Assembly (NCBI GenBank): GCA_030052745.1
Contig: JANBVO010000043.1
Span: 237,656 to 301,655 of the forward strand
Length of the DNA: 64,000 nucleotides
DNA from: Pleurostoma richardsiae
Taxonomy: Eukaryota; Ascomycota; Sordariomycetes; Calosphaeriales; Pleurostomataceae
Direction of reading: 5' to 3'
Positions 43,345 through 54,658 of the stretch are shown here, in pieces. The position numbers and the translations under genes were made by a program. The stretch's first letter is position 1; each line of letters opens with the position of its first letter. The notes below the pieces were generated by a model. That model saw only the letters and a list, made by a program, of their open reading frames with translations, was not told the DNA's origin and searched no databases.

Positions 43345-43954
43345 GTCTGCGTCGTGCGCTGCGCGATCAATTGCGCTGATCGCGGTGTGGTCGAGAATGT
43401 CGGTTATTTTGGTGGGGGAGGGGTTTGGTTTCTGCCGCCCAATATTTTGGTGGAGAGATCTCTCTTATCTATCAGTCACAGACAGACTCACAGATCAGCT
43501 TGACTCACCGATTTTCAGGGGCCTCAACTTCCGGTTTGACTCAGTTGTCCAACTCGAGGCCTGAGGCACGTGAGGGTTTCACCTCCAAATACAGGATCGT
43601 TGCTTGAATAAATGAAGCCAGCAGGGGCGTTTGCTATTGCTGGGGAATACGGAATTCAAGATGAACTTAGCTGTTTCTTATTGTGACAATAGGAGGATGG
43701 GAGTGCTGCCGGAGCGCCACGCACAGCTGACCCTCCCAAGTTGCACCGAAGTGCCAGTAACCCAGGGTAGTTTTACTTCGGAAGGATGAAGTACTCCAAA
43801 ATGGTCTATTCCCCCATCTCTCTGACCATTTCTTCCCTCTATTTTGTTCAGCGTGACGACAATCTTTTCGCTTTCTCCTGACTCCAGACCCCTACATGCA
43901 AGCCTCAACTCCGCCAAATCCCACCTCCGCACACCCTCTCCAGAAAGGACTCGA
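43345..43954. other. Intergenic region: DED81 promoter and agmatinase 3' end
   Basis: 610 bp between two leftward genes. It holds the paired TGACTCA sites (43501-43507, 43537-43543) and a CACGTG E-box (43567-43572). The open frames present (for example 43343-43564 and 43678-43932) have no motifs. Confidence 0.5.
43501..43543. promoter_or_regulatory. Two TGACTCA elements (Gcn4/CPC1-type) upstream of DED81
   Basis: Exact TGACTCA occurs at 43501-43507 and again at 43537-43543, about 157 and 193 bp above the DED81 start codon. TGACTCA is the binding site of Gcn4 and its filamentous-fungal homologue CPC1/CpcA, which induce amino-acid and aminoacyl-tRNA synthesis genes under starvation. Site identity is seen; regulation is inferred. 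Confidence 0.65.
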
Positions 43955-45510
43955 TCACAGCTCGTCCTTGACCGACTCCTCCTCCGCCGCCACAGCCCGC
44001 TCCTTGCCCATCTCCTCCCTCCCCTTCTTGACCATCGAGCTCAGGATCTCGTACACGACCTGCGCCCCCGCCAGCGCCGTCTCCTCGCCCTGGCCCTGGT
44101 ACGCGGGCGACACCTCGACGATGTCCGCGCCCACCACGTTCAGGCCCTCCAGCCCCCGCAGGATGCGGATCAGCTCGCGCGTCGTCCAGCCGCCCGGCTC
44201 CGGGGTGCCCGTGCCGGGCGCGAACGCCGGGTCCAGCACATCGATGTCGACGGACAGGTAGACGGGGTCGTCGCCGGGCAGGGCCGCCAGGATGGACGAG
44301 ACCACGCCGCCCGTGCCCAGGTCGTCGATGTCGTCGGCCACGATGCGCACCCAGTTCTGCGCCGTGTCGTCGTCGAAGTCCTCCCACCCGTCGCCAGACA
44401 GGCGCGTGCGCAGCCCGGCGTGCACGTTGGGCAGTGTCGTGTCGTTGGTGAGCAGGCCCTCGGTGCCGGCCAGCCAGAACATGGATCCGTGGTTGAAGTG
44501 CGCCTGGTCGGAGGGCCAGCTGCTGGGGTACTTGGCCGGGTGCCAGGTGTCCAGGTGTGCTTTGGTTGCAACACGTCTTAGCCGACCAGGTCCCACCACC
44601 GCTTCTGACAGAGAGAGCTTGGAGAGGTCATTACGTACCGTCAAAGTGCAGCACACGCAGCGGCTTCCCGTAGATCTCCCTCAGCGCTCTCAGCGCCGGC
44701 AGCGCTAGGCTGTGGTCGCCGCCTAGGGTGATGAGCTTCGGCTTGGACAGCAGCGGCGAGACGGGGCTCCTGCTGCCAAGCTCCCTGTACGCCTCGGTCA
44801 TCTGATTCAGGGCGACCGCGTTGTCCATGGGCGTGACGGGGATGTCTCCGCAGTCGATGATCTTCGCCCAGTTCTGGTACGGGTTGATGTTGGCGCGCGG
44901 GTTGAAGCCCCGGAACGAGGTCTGCCTGCTCGATGCATGCCGAATGGCCCGCGGGCCGAAACGGGCTCCTGCGGCCGGGTTAGTCTCCGTAGCTCCACGC
45001 TCTCGCCCATATTTGCTCCGTCAAGGTGCGTGGTGAGGCGAGAGGCACTTCCACTTGGAATGCCCCTGCATCGTCCCCTGTGTGCCACATGGGATGCATG
45101 TAGCGCTTACCCGGCCGGTAGCTCACAGCCGTATCGAAGGGCGCTCCGATGATGGCGATGTCGAAAAGCTCCGAGGGGGTCGTAAGACATTTGACATGTT
45201 TCAGGTGAGCAAAGCTCCCAATGCCATTGAATCCCCACTGGATGCCCGTCAGTCAAGGTTGCACAAGCTATGAGAAGTCGGAGAAGAAGCGGGCGGTCAG
45301 TGGTGATCAGGAGAGACCGTCGGGAGGCTGCACTTGCGCAGAAGCTGCGACCAAACACCTTCATGAGAGACTCACTTCATGTCCCCATTTCTGCTCCAGC
45401 GCATCAAGCTCCTCCTGTGTCCACGCTCTCGCATGCTTGTGGTCGCCGCCGGCGCAGGCGGCCGTGAGCGAAGCGAGAGCCGCAGCAACGACGAAGGCGC
45501 TTGTCCTCAT
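43955..45510 (-). CDS. Agmatinase/ureohydrolase-family enzyme with signal peptide
   Basis: Four exons on the minus strand: 45510-45376, 45237-45111, 44968-44639 and 44559-43955; 398 residues. The family hydrolyses guanidino compounds to urea and an amine using a Mn2+ pair. All metal-binding motifs are present: [21 protein letters not shown] (spanning exons 3 and 4) and [20 protein letters not shown]. The N-terminus [20 protein letters not shown] is a convincing secretory signal peptide ending near Ala20, so the enzyme probably enters the secretory pathway or wall, unlike cytosolic arginase. The AxxSxRP...G substrate loop region ([19 protein letters not shown]) is agmatinase-like rather than arginase-like; guanidinobutyrase is the main alternative. 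A Met 20 codons upstream (45570) is in frame but would bury the signal peptide. The acidic C-terminus ([11 protein letters not shown]) ends in KDEL, discussed under findings. Confidence 0.93.
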
Positions 45511-46525
45511 AGTGCAGTAGTAGATAACCGTGAAACCCTGTCCAGACGCATGCACCCGTGATAAGAGCAAGAGACACCAGAGGCAACGAAGCCGATAGAG
45601 CAGGAAGATGCAGCCGAAATATCAGCTCCAAGAAACCGGCGATTAGTGCCGGGAGCAGCAGGAAGACCCTGCCCGCCCACCGGTGGCTGCCGCATCTCAT
45701 TACTCTATTCACAGATGTCAAGCGCCCCGACGATATCTCGGCTCTTCGCCATTGGCCGGCGGAGACATCTCCACTTGGTTTTCCTGACGCCGGCCCCGGA
45801 GGTTGGCACCGTGAAGCCTCGACAGCTAAATTCCCACAATGGCGAGCGTTTACGTACAGCCGCAAACGTACTGTACTTGGATAAGGAGACCAATGCTCAG
45901 GCCAGCGAATACCGCAGAGGCGTTGGAGATGGAAGACTGGGCATAGGCACGAATTACGTGCTCTGTGGGGCGCCAAAGCAAGACGGACATTCCGGTCTTC
46001 CTCCGGGAAACATCAGAATCAAAGTCATGGAAATGATCAAATTCGACTCCAAGTCGCCGAAAACTGTCCTATCGAAGATCCCAACCGCATTTATCAAGTC
46101 CACGCCCGTGTGTAGAAACAAGTCTGGAAAGAGACGATCTCAAAATAAGTCAGAAGGTCCAGAGAACCTGTAGAGTGTCTCCTTCCCCCATGAAGAAGGT
46201 TTGGGTCACGATAGCCAATCCCCGAGTGGTCCGCCCTGTGACAGAGTCCTTGTGCCAAACCAGTCCTGCCAAGGATGGACTCTGGAACCCGTGGTTCTCC
46301 AGCAGGGCGAGGAGAACAATATCCTGGTGGCTCGGGGTTTCTAGTCAAACAATGCACCTCCCAGGCTATTTCAACCTATCCGTCGAAATGCCAGCGACAG
46401 AGAGGTATCCTCCAATGCAGAGGAGCAGCCAAAAATTAGACCGCATGGCCCACTTGCTGTATCTTTCCCCGTTGCAGAGGATAGGCATTGTCAAGCGGTG
46501 TAGTATGCGTCAGTATGTGACACAC
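45511..46525. other. Intergenic region between the agmatinase gene and CDC42
   Basis: 1.0 kb: upstream region of the agmatinase gene and 3' region of CDC42, both leftward. Open frames of up to 190 codons (45404-45976 minus, 45646-46173 plus) overlap or abut the signal-peptide exon and show no domain. Nothing else was seen. Confidence 0.5.
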
Positions 46526-47523
<998 letters not shown>

Positions 47524-49818
47524 TGCCACGGGTATCGGTGCTCCGATTGAGGAGCAACAAAGAGCGCGTGTCGGAAGGTGGACGATGCAGAAGATGCCGA
47601 AGACCTGCAATAAGCTTTGCTCTCCTTATCGCGCGTGTCCGATGTCGAGGGAGCGCTGGCGCTGCCGATAGGAAACGGGGAATATCCGACCCTTTTCCCT
47701 CGGGTTGACAATGAGCAGCGGCAGGTGGGAGGAGTAGGCGGCGGGCGGTGAGTGCGGCGCAGGCGGCGATGTCTTGGATGATGTTTTCCAGACGCGAAAC
47801 AATGGGGATAATAAAGAAAAGGGTCTCAGCAATCTTAAAAATGGACAAACGCCTTTCTGCTTAATTCAGGGGGGGACCGATGATGCAGCAACGACAGCGG
47901 TGATTCAGCCTTGTAAAATTGGTTCGCCCAAGGGAGAGAGAGGCGTGCACGATTGTGACAGGCAGGGTGCCGGGGGGACTGCAACTCTGGGCGGCCAGGT
48001 GGGTGAGTCCCGCTGTCACTCTGCTGTGGGCGACAAGAGATAAGGTGAGCTAGAGGCAGACGGGCAGGGCGAATGGGGGGTTAAAGCGTGAAATTTAGGG
48101 GCAAAGAAAAGTGGTGAGGGCTTCCTGATGCCAGTCGAGGTGCGTTGGTGCCAGCAGGGTGAAGCACAGAGTGAGGAGGCGGCGGGCGGGCGGGCGCTGC
48201 AGAGGCTGCAGCCTACAGCAAAGCGACTAACCAAGGTACGACGATGGTGAAGAGGAATGGAGGATGATGCCACAGCTCTCAGCCCTCAGCTCTCGTGGCT
48301 CTTCTCGCACTCAATTCATGTCAATTCCCGTCCAGTCGGCGCAGAAATTTTGGGGTCCTGTCGCGCCGCCGCCTCTTATTAGCCTCCATTGACGGGGAGG
48401 AGTTCATGTACCCAGGTACACCCAAACCCCATGTACTCGCCCGGCATGCTCATGCTGATCCGGTACTTCCAATTCCCAGATTCAGGGTGCGTCGCCCCAC
48501 TGTCGTCAGAGAGGATCCCCATAAGAAATTCAGTCAAGCCGGGGGTGAAGCAAGTTGTGCAACGGTCGAAGCAGCACAGGCTAACAGAACCATTGTTCCG
48601 GCTAACAAGAATTTTCGCAAAACTGCCTGTTTTGTGATAGCAGCTGTCCATGACCTGTTATCCTGTATGCTTCAAATCCCTTTTCCAGCTTGGTGTTCTG
48701 AAGGATCCAATCAACCCGCCTCCCTGAATACGGATGGATACTCGATTATCCTTCTGGTCATTCAGGATTTCTGAGCCTAGCCATACTACTCACTACTACC
48801 TCTCTGGGCTATCTGTAGGATCATCTCCCCTCTCGGAAGGCTTCTTCCTCTAAAGCACGCGTATATCTCTGCAGTAGTCAGGCCGACAGGGATGGCATGG
48901 TGCGATTGCGCGGTAAATGGTCGTGTTGCCGTTTTGGCAGGCCTGGATGCCAGATCTGGCATACCCCGGCCCGTTGTTTCACCTCTAGGCTGGAGCCCAT
49001 TTCACATTCCAGAGATGGGGGATACAGAGGAAACCATACCATGTTGGTTGGCTGCACCATCGTCTCTTCACCCATAGGAGACCTGGATCGGCTAGTTGCA
49101 CAACCGATGGTTGGGTCCATGGTTGAAGAAGACCCAAGCTGGTTCCCTGTCTGGTTCATGGACTGATCCTGTTGGGAGCGAGACTCTGAACAGAAGCCTC
49201 ATAACAACCTTCCCCCTCTCAGCCTCACTCGGATGTTTCAGATACGCAGATACCCAAGGCCAACGGAGGGAGATCGTCGAACATTGTCTGTCCCTTCCTG
49301 TTGGGGCCATTCCACAACTGACTAGAGATCCGGCTTTCCACCGCAACGGCCTTCCGGGCTCCTCAATTTTAGCTGTCTCTGATCCGGTCTCATGCTATAG
49401 ATCTTTCAGACCAACAACAAGGTGCGTACACCGGTAAGCTTGAGAGACGGATGTCGCGGTAACAAGACCAAGAAACGATCCCAAATTCTTCCGTAGACAG
49501 GTGTAACACCATAGTGTTTCGTGCGCCATTGAGCTGTCAGTTGGCGATCTTCCAACTCCCGGATGCAACGCTCAAGCCCCCAGTCTCGGAATAAGTACCT
49601 GGTGCAGATCACCGAGGCAAGCCACTCAGCCACAAGTCGCGGACCCGCACCCATTCTTTTGCACAACAGACGGATCGCTGCACATCGTACACGTGTAACA
49701 CTATCGCCTACAACAATCCACCATCAGGTGGCCAAGCCCTCTTTCTGTGACTGTTTGCTCCGATAGAAGCGGTGTGCTTGCGCCCTCCAGTTATTGACGT
49801 GGAGAAGCCGTTGTGGCC
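47524..49818. other. 2.3-kb intergenic region: CDC42 leader/promoter and upstream region of VMA22
   Basis: The first 0.7-0.8 kb above CDC42 is CT/GC-rich on its coding strand and probably a long leader and promoter. From about 48.3 to 49.8 kb the composition is balanced. Many short open frames exist on both strands, none over 160 codons, and none has a motif I know. No RNA gene was seen. Confidence 0.5.
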
Positions 49819-50376
49819 ATGGAGACGGGCCTCATTGACGGACTGCTGGAGCGGTACCTGACCCTCCTAGACGAGTACACACGGCTGAGGTCGACGCTGA
49901 ACGACCTGCAAAGCCGAATGTACCAGGATATTGCCCGCGCCAACTTCTCTGGCGAGCGCGGAGTCCGCTATGGGCAAGACTTCTACGATGACAGGATGCG
50001 GGCCCTCAAGCGGCTGCAAATAACGGCCATCGATGGACAAACTCCCATGTTCAAGATCCAAGAGCTTCCTCCCCAACTCCCAGAGAGCCAACCCGCAGAA
50101 GAGAATGAGTCAGACCAGGCTGAGAAGCCATCACAGAAGCCAAAGGACCCCCTGAGATGGTTTGGCATCCTTACACCTTTGCCGCTCCGTTCTGTCCAGA
50201 GCCAAGCCAAGAAAGCAGTGGACGAGATCATCCCCCAGCTGGTATCCGTCAACACGGAGATGGCGGAACTTGAGCTTCAAGTCCGCAGGGCGCGGAAGAA
50301 AAGGGCGAAAGCAGAGTCCCTAGCTAAGAAAGGGGAGCAGGACGGGTCTCTGAAGCAAGATGGGATTGCCGCCTAA
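49819..50376 (+). CDS. VMA22: V-ATPase assembly factor Vma22 (CCDC115-like)
   Basis: A single exon of 185 residues. Vma22 acts in the ER with Vma12 and Vma21 to assemble the V0 sector of the vacuolar H+-ATPase. The protein has an N-terminal helical region (LLERYLTLLDEYTRLRSTLN), an internal variable linker (about residues 80-110, Glu/Pro-rich), the diagnostic DPLRWFGILTPLPLRSVQSQ block (about residues 113-132), and a C-terminal coiled helix rich in Lys/Arg/Glu (ELELQVRRARKKRAKAES). It has no signal peptide or membrane span, as expected for this peripheral ER factor. The start is ATG 49819 (METGLID); the in-frame GTG two codons upstream is unlikely. Its stop lies only 70 bp from the stop of the convergent oxidoreductase gene, so the 3' UTRs must overlap or be very short. 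Confidence 0.9.
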   Translation: METGLIDGLLERYLTLLDEYTRLRSTLNDLQSRMYQDIARANFSGERGVRYGQDFYDDRMRALKRLQITAIDGQTPMFKIQELPPQLPESQPAEENESDQAEKPSQKPKDPLRWFGILTPLPLRSVQSQAKKAVDEIIPQLVSVNTEMAELELQVRRARKKRAKAESLAKKGEQDGSLKQDGIAA

Positions 50377-50446
50377 GCCACGATCCGCGTAGATCGCTCC
50401 GACAGGCGAACATTACTATCTTCCAAGTTCTGCGCCGACATACATT

Positions 50447-52039
50447 TTATTCCAGGAGCCCCCACAGGTTATTCAAGCTCTCAGCCAAGCTTGGATGAGC
50501 CCAAACAGCTGCCTCCAGGTCCCACCACTTGACGCCGCCCATAATGGCGGTCTGCATGACCGCCATAACCTCGCCGCCTTCCAAGCCGAGGCAGGTGAAG
50601 CCGAGGATCTCTCCCGTCTCTGCGTCAACCGCCGCCTTCATCATACCCCGTGTCTCGTCAGTCTCCAGAGCCCGTGCCACGTAGCTCATCGGCATCTTTG
50701 CCACCTTGATCTTCCTTCCGGTTGCCTTTAGATCGGCCTCGTGGAGACCAACGTGCCCTAACTGGGGATCTGTGTACATGACGTACGGGACGAGATTGCG
50801 CGACTTGGACGCCGCGGTCGTCGCCATCACTGGTGTGGTGGGTGGGACGGCGCTCGGGATCAGGTTCGCGCGGATGATGCGGAAATCATCGTAAGAGATG
50901 TGCGTGAAAGCTGGTCCACCATGCGCATCGCCCAGCCCATATATGCCCGGGGCCGAGGTGGCGAGCTGGTCATCAACGATATAATGGCCTTTGGGGGTTG
51001 TCTTGACTCCAGCGATATCCAGACCCAACGTGTCGGTGTTGGGTATGCGACCCGTTGCAAGGAGGATATGGCTGCCACGGACCGAAATCGAGCTTCCTGA
51101 TTCAGGCTGTATCTCAAGTGTCAAAGGGAGATGGCCATCTGAGCCAGAAGCAATGGAGATTGCCCTAGACGACAGATGGACGTCGACCCCGTCCTCTTTC
51201 AAAATATCGAGCAGGCACTGCGCAACGTCCGCGTCCTCCTTCGGCGCGAGCTGTCCCGCGCGCTGCACGATAGTGACCTCCGCGCCGAGCCGCCGGAACA
51301 GCTGACCGAACTCCAACCCGATGTATCCGCCTCCCAGAACGATCAAGTGCTTCGGTACCTCCGACAGCTCCATGATAGAGGTCGAGTCCAGCACCCTCTC
51401 CTTCGCTACGGTGTCAAGCCCTTCAAGCTCCGGCCTCGACGGCCTCAGCCCGACATTCAGCACGATCACATCCCCGGTCACCGTCTTCTCCGCCCCGCCA
51501 TCGTTCATCTGCACCGCCAGGGTCTTCGGCGCCGTGAATCTGGCCTCCCCATTTAAGATATCCACCCCGTTCTTACGCAGCCGGGCCTCGCTACCGCCGC
51601 TGAAGCTGGCCACAATGTCGCGCTTGCGCCGGCGGATTGTGGCCATGTCCACTTGGACGCTGTCGCCGGGCGAGGGGGCGGCGGGAGACGAGAACCGCAC
51701 GCCGTAGTCCGCGCCGCGGCGTGCGAGATACGCGACCCGCCCGGAGGCGATCATGGTTTTGGTCGGGGTGCAGCCCTCGTTGACGCAGGTGCCCCCGATG
51801 TGCGCCCGGTCGATGATGGCGGTCTTGCGGCCTGCACTGGCGAAGGCGGAGGCTAAGGGGGTTCCGCATTGGCCGGAGCCGACAATGATGGCGTCGTAAT
51901 GAGCCGCGGAGGCCATGGTTCGCAGTGATGTTGGTGACGTGGAGAAGCGTAACCTTGTGTGGAGGCAGTATAGCGACAGTACGAGCGCACGGTGAGCTGT
52001 GACAGAAGGCTGGAATCCAATTGCTTGAAGGCGTCTCAT
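50447..52039 (-). CDS. FAD-dependent class I pyridine nucleotide-disulfide oxidoreductase, MerA-like
   Basis: A single exon of 530 residues. The FAD loop IIVGSGQCGTPLASAFASAG (about residues 51-70) is followed by the redox-active disulfide GGTCVNEGCTPTK (Cys85, Cys90), the NAD(P) Rossmann loop VLGGGYIGLEFGQLFRRLG, the second FAD motif GIYGLGDAHGGPAFTH and the interface domain ending HPSLAESLNNLW, whose His is the expected catalytic base of the partner subunit. Databases often label such proteins mercuric reductase, but the C-terminal vicinal Cys pair that MerA needs is absent, and LpdA or glutathione reductase hallmarks are not complete. The substrate is therefore unknown. The first 41 residues (MRRLQAIGFQPSVTAHRALV..., RFSTSPTSLRT) look like a mitochondrial presequence; the internal Met42 (ATG at 51916) would give a cytosolic form. 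Confidence 0.9.
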   Translation of the reverse strand: MRRLQAIGFQPSVTAHRALVLSLYCLHTRLRFSTSPTSLRTMASAAHYDAIIVGSGQCGTPLASAFASAGRKTAIIDRAHIGGTCVNEGCTPTKTMIASGRVAYLARRGADYGVRFSSPAAPSPGDSVQVDMATIRRRKRDIVASFSGGSEARLRKNGVDILNGEARFTAPKTLAVQMNDGGAEKTVTGDVIVLNVGLRPSRPELEGLDTVAKERVLDSTSIMELSEVPKHLIVLGGGYIGLEFGQLFRRLGAEVTIVQRAGQLAPKEDADVAQCLLDILKEDGVDVHLSSRAISIASGSDGHLPLTLEIQPESGSSISVRGSHILLATGRIPNTDTLGLDIAGVKTTPKGHYIVDDQLATSAPGIYGLGDAHGGPAFTHISYDDFRIIRANLIPSAVPPTTPVMATTAASKSRNLVPYVMYTDPQLGHVGLHEADLKATGRKIKVAKMPMSYVARALETDETRGMMKAAVDAETGEILGFTCLGLEGGEVMAVMQTAIMGGVKWWDLEAAVWAHPSLAESLNNLWGLLE

Positions 52040-52545
52040 CCGATCTCAATTCTCTAGGATCTAGTAACCGCGTGTCACTTCAGTCTGACTGGCGTTCCTT
52101 CCCAAATCTCTGGACGGATATTAATGAGTCTAAACTGTTGTAGTATATTGTACCAGGCCTTCTTGTCTTATATATACACCTTTGTCCGAATCTGTTCCAT
52201 CTTTTATTGGATATCTCCCTATACTGTGAACAAGCACATCAACCCCTCTTCCCCCTCACTTAGCCACAACGACAGCTGAGTAAGCCCATGATGCGCTGTG
52301 TATGATCTTTGGTGTAACCATTGCGATGAACAGGGAGCTCGCAGGATGTTGAGGAACGGTGAAATACACCGGGCTGGCTAGGATCTCGCGACCAGACATT
52401 ATCAATGACGCACTGGAAGTGGCGCGCATGCGCATGCGTGGAGCCAACGCGAGTATGTTGATAGATAAGATTCGGCGTAGAATTTAGGGCTACGGGTAGC
52501 AGGTCTTCACTCTGAACGATTTGGAGGCGCATGGGGATTCAAGGC
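52040..52545. other. Intergenic region between the acid phosphatase and oxidoreductase genes
   Basis: 506 bp between two leftward genes: 3' region of the acid phosphatase (whose stop is at 52546) and promoter of the oxidoreductase. The sequence at 52130-52210 is AT-rich with TATATATA-type strings (CTTATATATACACC) about 130 bp above the oxidoreductase start, which may serve as its TATA region. Confidence 0.5.
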
Positions 52546-54172
52546 CTAGTAACCTGCGGGCTCCGGTTTTGAGGGGAAGGCCGGGGCGTCTCGGTTCATG
52601 CGGCACTGTGCTTTCCAGTCCGGAGGCGTGAACTTGTCGACTATCTCCTTGAAGGCCTCCTGATGTTGCGTCAGCGACGGCCAAGTCATCATGAGATGTA
52701 GAGCATATGGACGGAGTATTCGAGGGGCTTACCAGAGTGCAGAAGGACTCGTCGCCGTCCAAGTGCTTCCCGGCTGCTTTGCAGCCCGGAACCGTCATCG
52801 GCTCGTCGTTGTAACGCAGCCGCACGTAGTACCCATCCAGCTTCTTCTTCTCCGACTCTGTCAGCTCGGTGCTGGGCTTGCGGCCGATGCCAGGGGGTGG
52901 CGTGCCTGCCGCAACCCTTGAAGAGAAGAAGGACCCTAGCCAGCTGGTCTTAGCTGGCGCAGCGATGTCCTGGGCCGTCACAGCTTTTGTATCCGCCTGT
53001 GCAGGGCTGGCATCCGACTTGCGGAAGAGTTCAATGGCGATGTGGCTCGTGAAGGGGGGCCACTTGTCTGTGTTGAACGTGCCGAGGCTGGATAGCACGC
53101 CTGCCAGGGTGGTGTCGTGGCAGCCGCTCATGCCGAACCTGATGTTCGCCTGCCCCTGTCCAGCCTTCTTCATGAGCTCGTACTTGCCGTCCGCGGGGCT
53201 CCTCTCGACGCTGCCCACCATCCGCGTCACAATGTCGCCCAGCAGCGGGCCAATGCCCAGCATACGATACTCCCTAGACTCCTTGTAGCCGCTGTACCAC
53301 TCCTCCACGCCGATTTTTTCGATGATCTCGTGACCCTTGCGGTCATAGAATTCCTTGGGGAGGCGCGTGTCCGGGCCGTGCGCCTCCGTAGCGTTGATGG
53401 TGTCCATGATGCCGGACAGCCGCGGGCGGCCATCGACGGCGACGCGCGGGCTGTCAGGCGGCATCCACTTTCCGTACAGCTTGTGCAGGTACTCCATCTC
53501 CTCGGAGTCATTCCAGCGCTCGGCGGTCCGCTGCGCGAAGGCGCGGGAGAGGGCCGCGAAGCGCCGGCAGTTCCCATCGTTGGGGTAGAGAGTCTCGTCG
53601 CCCGGGGCGCGAGTGAGGATTGTAGGCGGCGGAAAGACGCCGTCAGCGTAGCCCTCCCTCGTGGAGACCGGGTACAGACCCGCGAAGGTCTGGTGCAGGG
53701 ACTCCAGGGCTCGGGGGATAGGAGTGGCCCGCAGATACATGAAGTCCGCGCTGCTGATGCTTGCCGGCAAGAACCCCAGGCGGTCGACATAGAGTTTCCG
53801 CAAGCGCTTGCCCAGCTCATAGGTCGAGGCTCTACCGGGGTCTGTCAGGCTTCCCATGTCGCAGACATTGTCCAATTCGCCGTGGGGCCCGCTCGCGACC
53901 ACGGGCTGGTCGTCCGGCCCGAAGGTCTCCAGCCGTCGCTTCCACTCAAACGTGCTGTAGGAACCCCCATCGAGCACGGCCGACTTGAGCTGCCGGACGG
54001 CAGAGCAGTACGGCCAGAAGGCGCGAAGGCCCGTATTCTGGAAACGGGCCGAGACGGGCGTCCTCTCGCCGTGGCGGAGGAGGACCTGCACCAACTGAAG
54101 CTCGAGATGGGCAGGGTATAGCTGCCGGAGCTCTTCGTCCGTGTAAGGTTTCCGTGGCTGAAGAGTCGTCAT
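52546..54172 (-). CDS. Histidine acid phosphatase (ACP6/lysophosphatidate phosphatase-like)
   Basis: Two exons on the minus strand: 54172-52733 and 52659-52546; intron 73 nt; 517 residues. Branch-2 histidine phosphatases hydrolyse phosphomonoesters through a phosphohistidine. The catalytic RHG motif is in VQVLLRHGERTPVS (about residues 27-40) and the proton-donor motif HD in FGMSGCHDTTLAGVL (near residue 350). GPHGELDNVCDMGSLTDPGR and the spacing between the motifs are typical of the ACP6-like group found in fungi. There is no signal peptide, so it is probably intracellular, unlike secreted PhoA/phytase. The spliced C-terminus is EAFKEIVDKFTPPDWKAQCR ... EPAGY, which agrees with the family. 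If the intron is kept, the reading frame stays open to 52490 and ends instead in an 80-residue unrelated tail (560 residues in all). Confidence 0.92.
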
Positions 54173-54658
54173 AGTGTCTGTTTTCGCTGGGCTTCTATGC
54201 TCCCGCTCTTGACTTGCGACGTCCTAGCACCCTTGATCCGGCGATAGCAGCCTGTTGTCAAGCCACAGTCACAGCTGTATGAAATATGTCTCGCGGCACA
54301 AGTCGACAGGCAGTAGTTCCTCAGCACGTGGGGCTCCATGCTTGCTGCAGCCCCAGAGAAGGAGCCCCTTGTGGGGTGACGTCGGTGGCTCGGCACGGAT
54401 ACGGACCTGGAAACGCCGTCGCGCCGACCCACGGCAGGGGCCGGTTCGCGCAGCCGGGATCAGAGCTTTTCAGATTTCGACATCAAAAGCAGCGTCGCGC
54501 GGCGAACGACTTTTCACGACAAAACCCGTCCGCGGATTAGGATGTCTGAATGCGTGTCTGCTCGTAGCAGCTGAATCGACATCTTTCGAAGATATGCGTT
54601 TGCGACCCAGCGAGCAACTAGAGCGATCTGAGGTACTACGCCCGACGGAAGGAGGACG
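54173..54658. promoter_or_regulatory. Divergent promoter between the acid phosphatase and PPR genes
   Basis: 486 bp between two outward-facing start codons. The open frames inside (for example 54255-54662) have no motif. No TATA box was clear. Confidence 0.5.

Noticed and set aside
45404-45976. 190-codon minus-strand ORF with a hydrophobic stretch above the agmatinase gene
   Set aside because: Overlaps the signal-peptide exon in another frame; the hydrophobic segment comes from T/C-rich upstream DNA, and no motif is seen.
48295-48774. 159-codon ORF in the CDC42-VMA22 gap
   Set aside because: No recognisable domain, no codon bias like the neighbouring genes, and no splice-supported extension.
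53117-54121. 334-codon plus-strand ORF opposite the acid phosphatase
   Set aside because: Shadow of a GC-rich gene with clear catalytic motifs on the minus strand; composition is Arg/Ala/Val/Leu-rich without motifs.
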